Shown in pieces: positions 63,800 through 64,000 of a DNA stretch of 64,000 nt (positions are counted from its first letter, which is position 1; each line of letters opens with the position of its first letter). The stretch covers positions 248,001-312,000 of the forward strand of contig NZ_JABTYE010000004.1 in the NCBI RefSeq assembly GCF_013314895.1, in the 5' to 3' direction. The translations under genes were made by a program, and so were the position numbers. This stretch comes from Cupriavidus gilardii. GTDB taxonomy: Bacteria > Pseudomonadota > Gammaproteobacteria > Burkholderiales > Burkholderiaceae. The notes below the pieces were generated by a model. The model was given only the letters and a program-made list of their open reading frames with translations, had not been told where the DNA came from and searched no databases.

Positions 63800-64000
63800 G
63801 TACCAGCGTGCCACCCGACACGGCGGCCGCGCCGGCATCGACCAGCAGCTTCGCCCCGCTGGCCAGGCCGACCTTCGCGGTGCTGTGGGTCGCCACCATC
63901 CTCGGCAATATCGGCAGCTTCATGCGCGATGTCGCCAGCGCCTGGCTGGCCACCGATCTGTCGACCTCCCCCGCCGCGGTCGCAACGATCCAGGCGGCCG
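63796..64000 (+). CDS. MFS transporter, EntS-like, N-terminal fragment
   Basis: The first 68 codons of a transporter cut by the window end. After a short cytosolic leader (MSTSVPPDTAAAPASTSS), the first helix FAPLARPTFAVLWVATILGNIGSFMRDVASAWLATDLS matches the MFS_3/EntS exporters. It is translationally coupled to DoxX and completes, as far as visible, the hydrolase operon. Confidence 0.88.
   Translation, partial: MSTSVPPDTAAAPASTSSFAPLARPTFAVLWVATILGNIGSFMRDVASAWLATDLSTSPAAVATIQAA

Overview
The window is GC-rich, gene-dense DNA with the gene content of a Burkholderiales beta-proteobacterium. Cupriavidus or a close relative is my best guess: it has two Bug (TctC-type) tripartite-tricarboxylate receptors, a CaiB/BaiF CoA-transferase, a copper-type two-component system with CusR-like boxes, many LysR and two-component regulators, and strong GC3 bias that creates very long antisense shadow ORFs. 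I see no rRNA, tRNA, CRISPR array, insertion sequence or prophage. It reads as an accessory catabolic and regulatory stretch of a chromosome, chromid or megaplasmid.

Layout. 1-3352: RND efflux pump (partial) and adaptor, with a divergent TetR regulator and an operator between them. 3482-11145: an Old Yellow Enzyme reductase, then a minus-strand operon (MFS transporter, PxpA, fused PxpB-PxpC, biotin carboxylase with BCCP) facing a GntR/FCD regulator. 11164-16579: a MoxR ATPase/DUF58/VWA operon headed by an HtrA-like protease, plus a second VWA protein on the other strand. 16616-20980: SRAP-family protein, LysR regulator, CoA-transferase and Bug receptor. 21037-23710: copper-type sensor/regulator pair and a small secreted protein, with two CusR-like boxes between them. 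23769-28297: PSD-family decarboxylase, MipA/OmpV outer-membrane protein and a PmrAB/QseBC-like pair. 28448-31726: LysR, M20 amidohydrolase and Bug receptor. 31786-40807: APH-type kinase divergent from a beta-oxidation operon (acyl-CoA synthetase, thiolase, FadJ-type fusion, acyl-CoA dehydrogenase, ABC solute-binding protein), followed by a MalT-like regulator. 44102-48504: Cache-type histidine kinase and LuxR regulator, then an exported PLP enzyme and an exported RidA-like lipoprotein. 48629-52544: LysR and a Mo/Fe-S oxidoreductase, closed by a clear terminator. 52683-59353: a 1751-residue kinase-like/AAA/GAF/histidine-kinase protein, a DGAR-repeat secreted protein and a FixJ-type regulator. 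59727-64000: isochorismatase-fold hydrolase, alpha/beta hydrolase, Tat-exported amidohydrolase, DoxX and the start of an MFS transporter.

Most loci follow a regulator-facing-target plan, and inverted repeats can be read in many divergent spacers. The most unusual items are a possible periplasmic PLP-enzyme/RidA pair, two secreted DGAR-motif proteins next to signalling genes, a split urea-carboxylase-like machine joined to PxpA, a giant sensor whose N-terminal kinase lacks key residues, a SRAP protein with a charged helical insertion, and recurrent 12-nt in-frame tandem repeats, one forming a possible translationally coupled micro-ORF.
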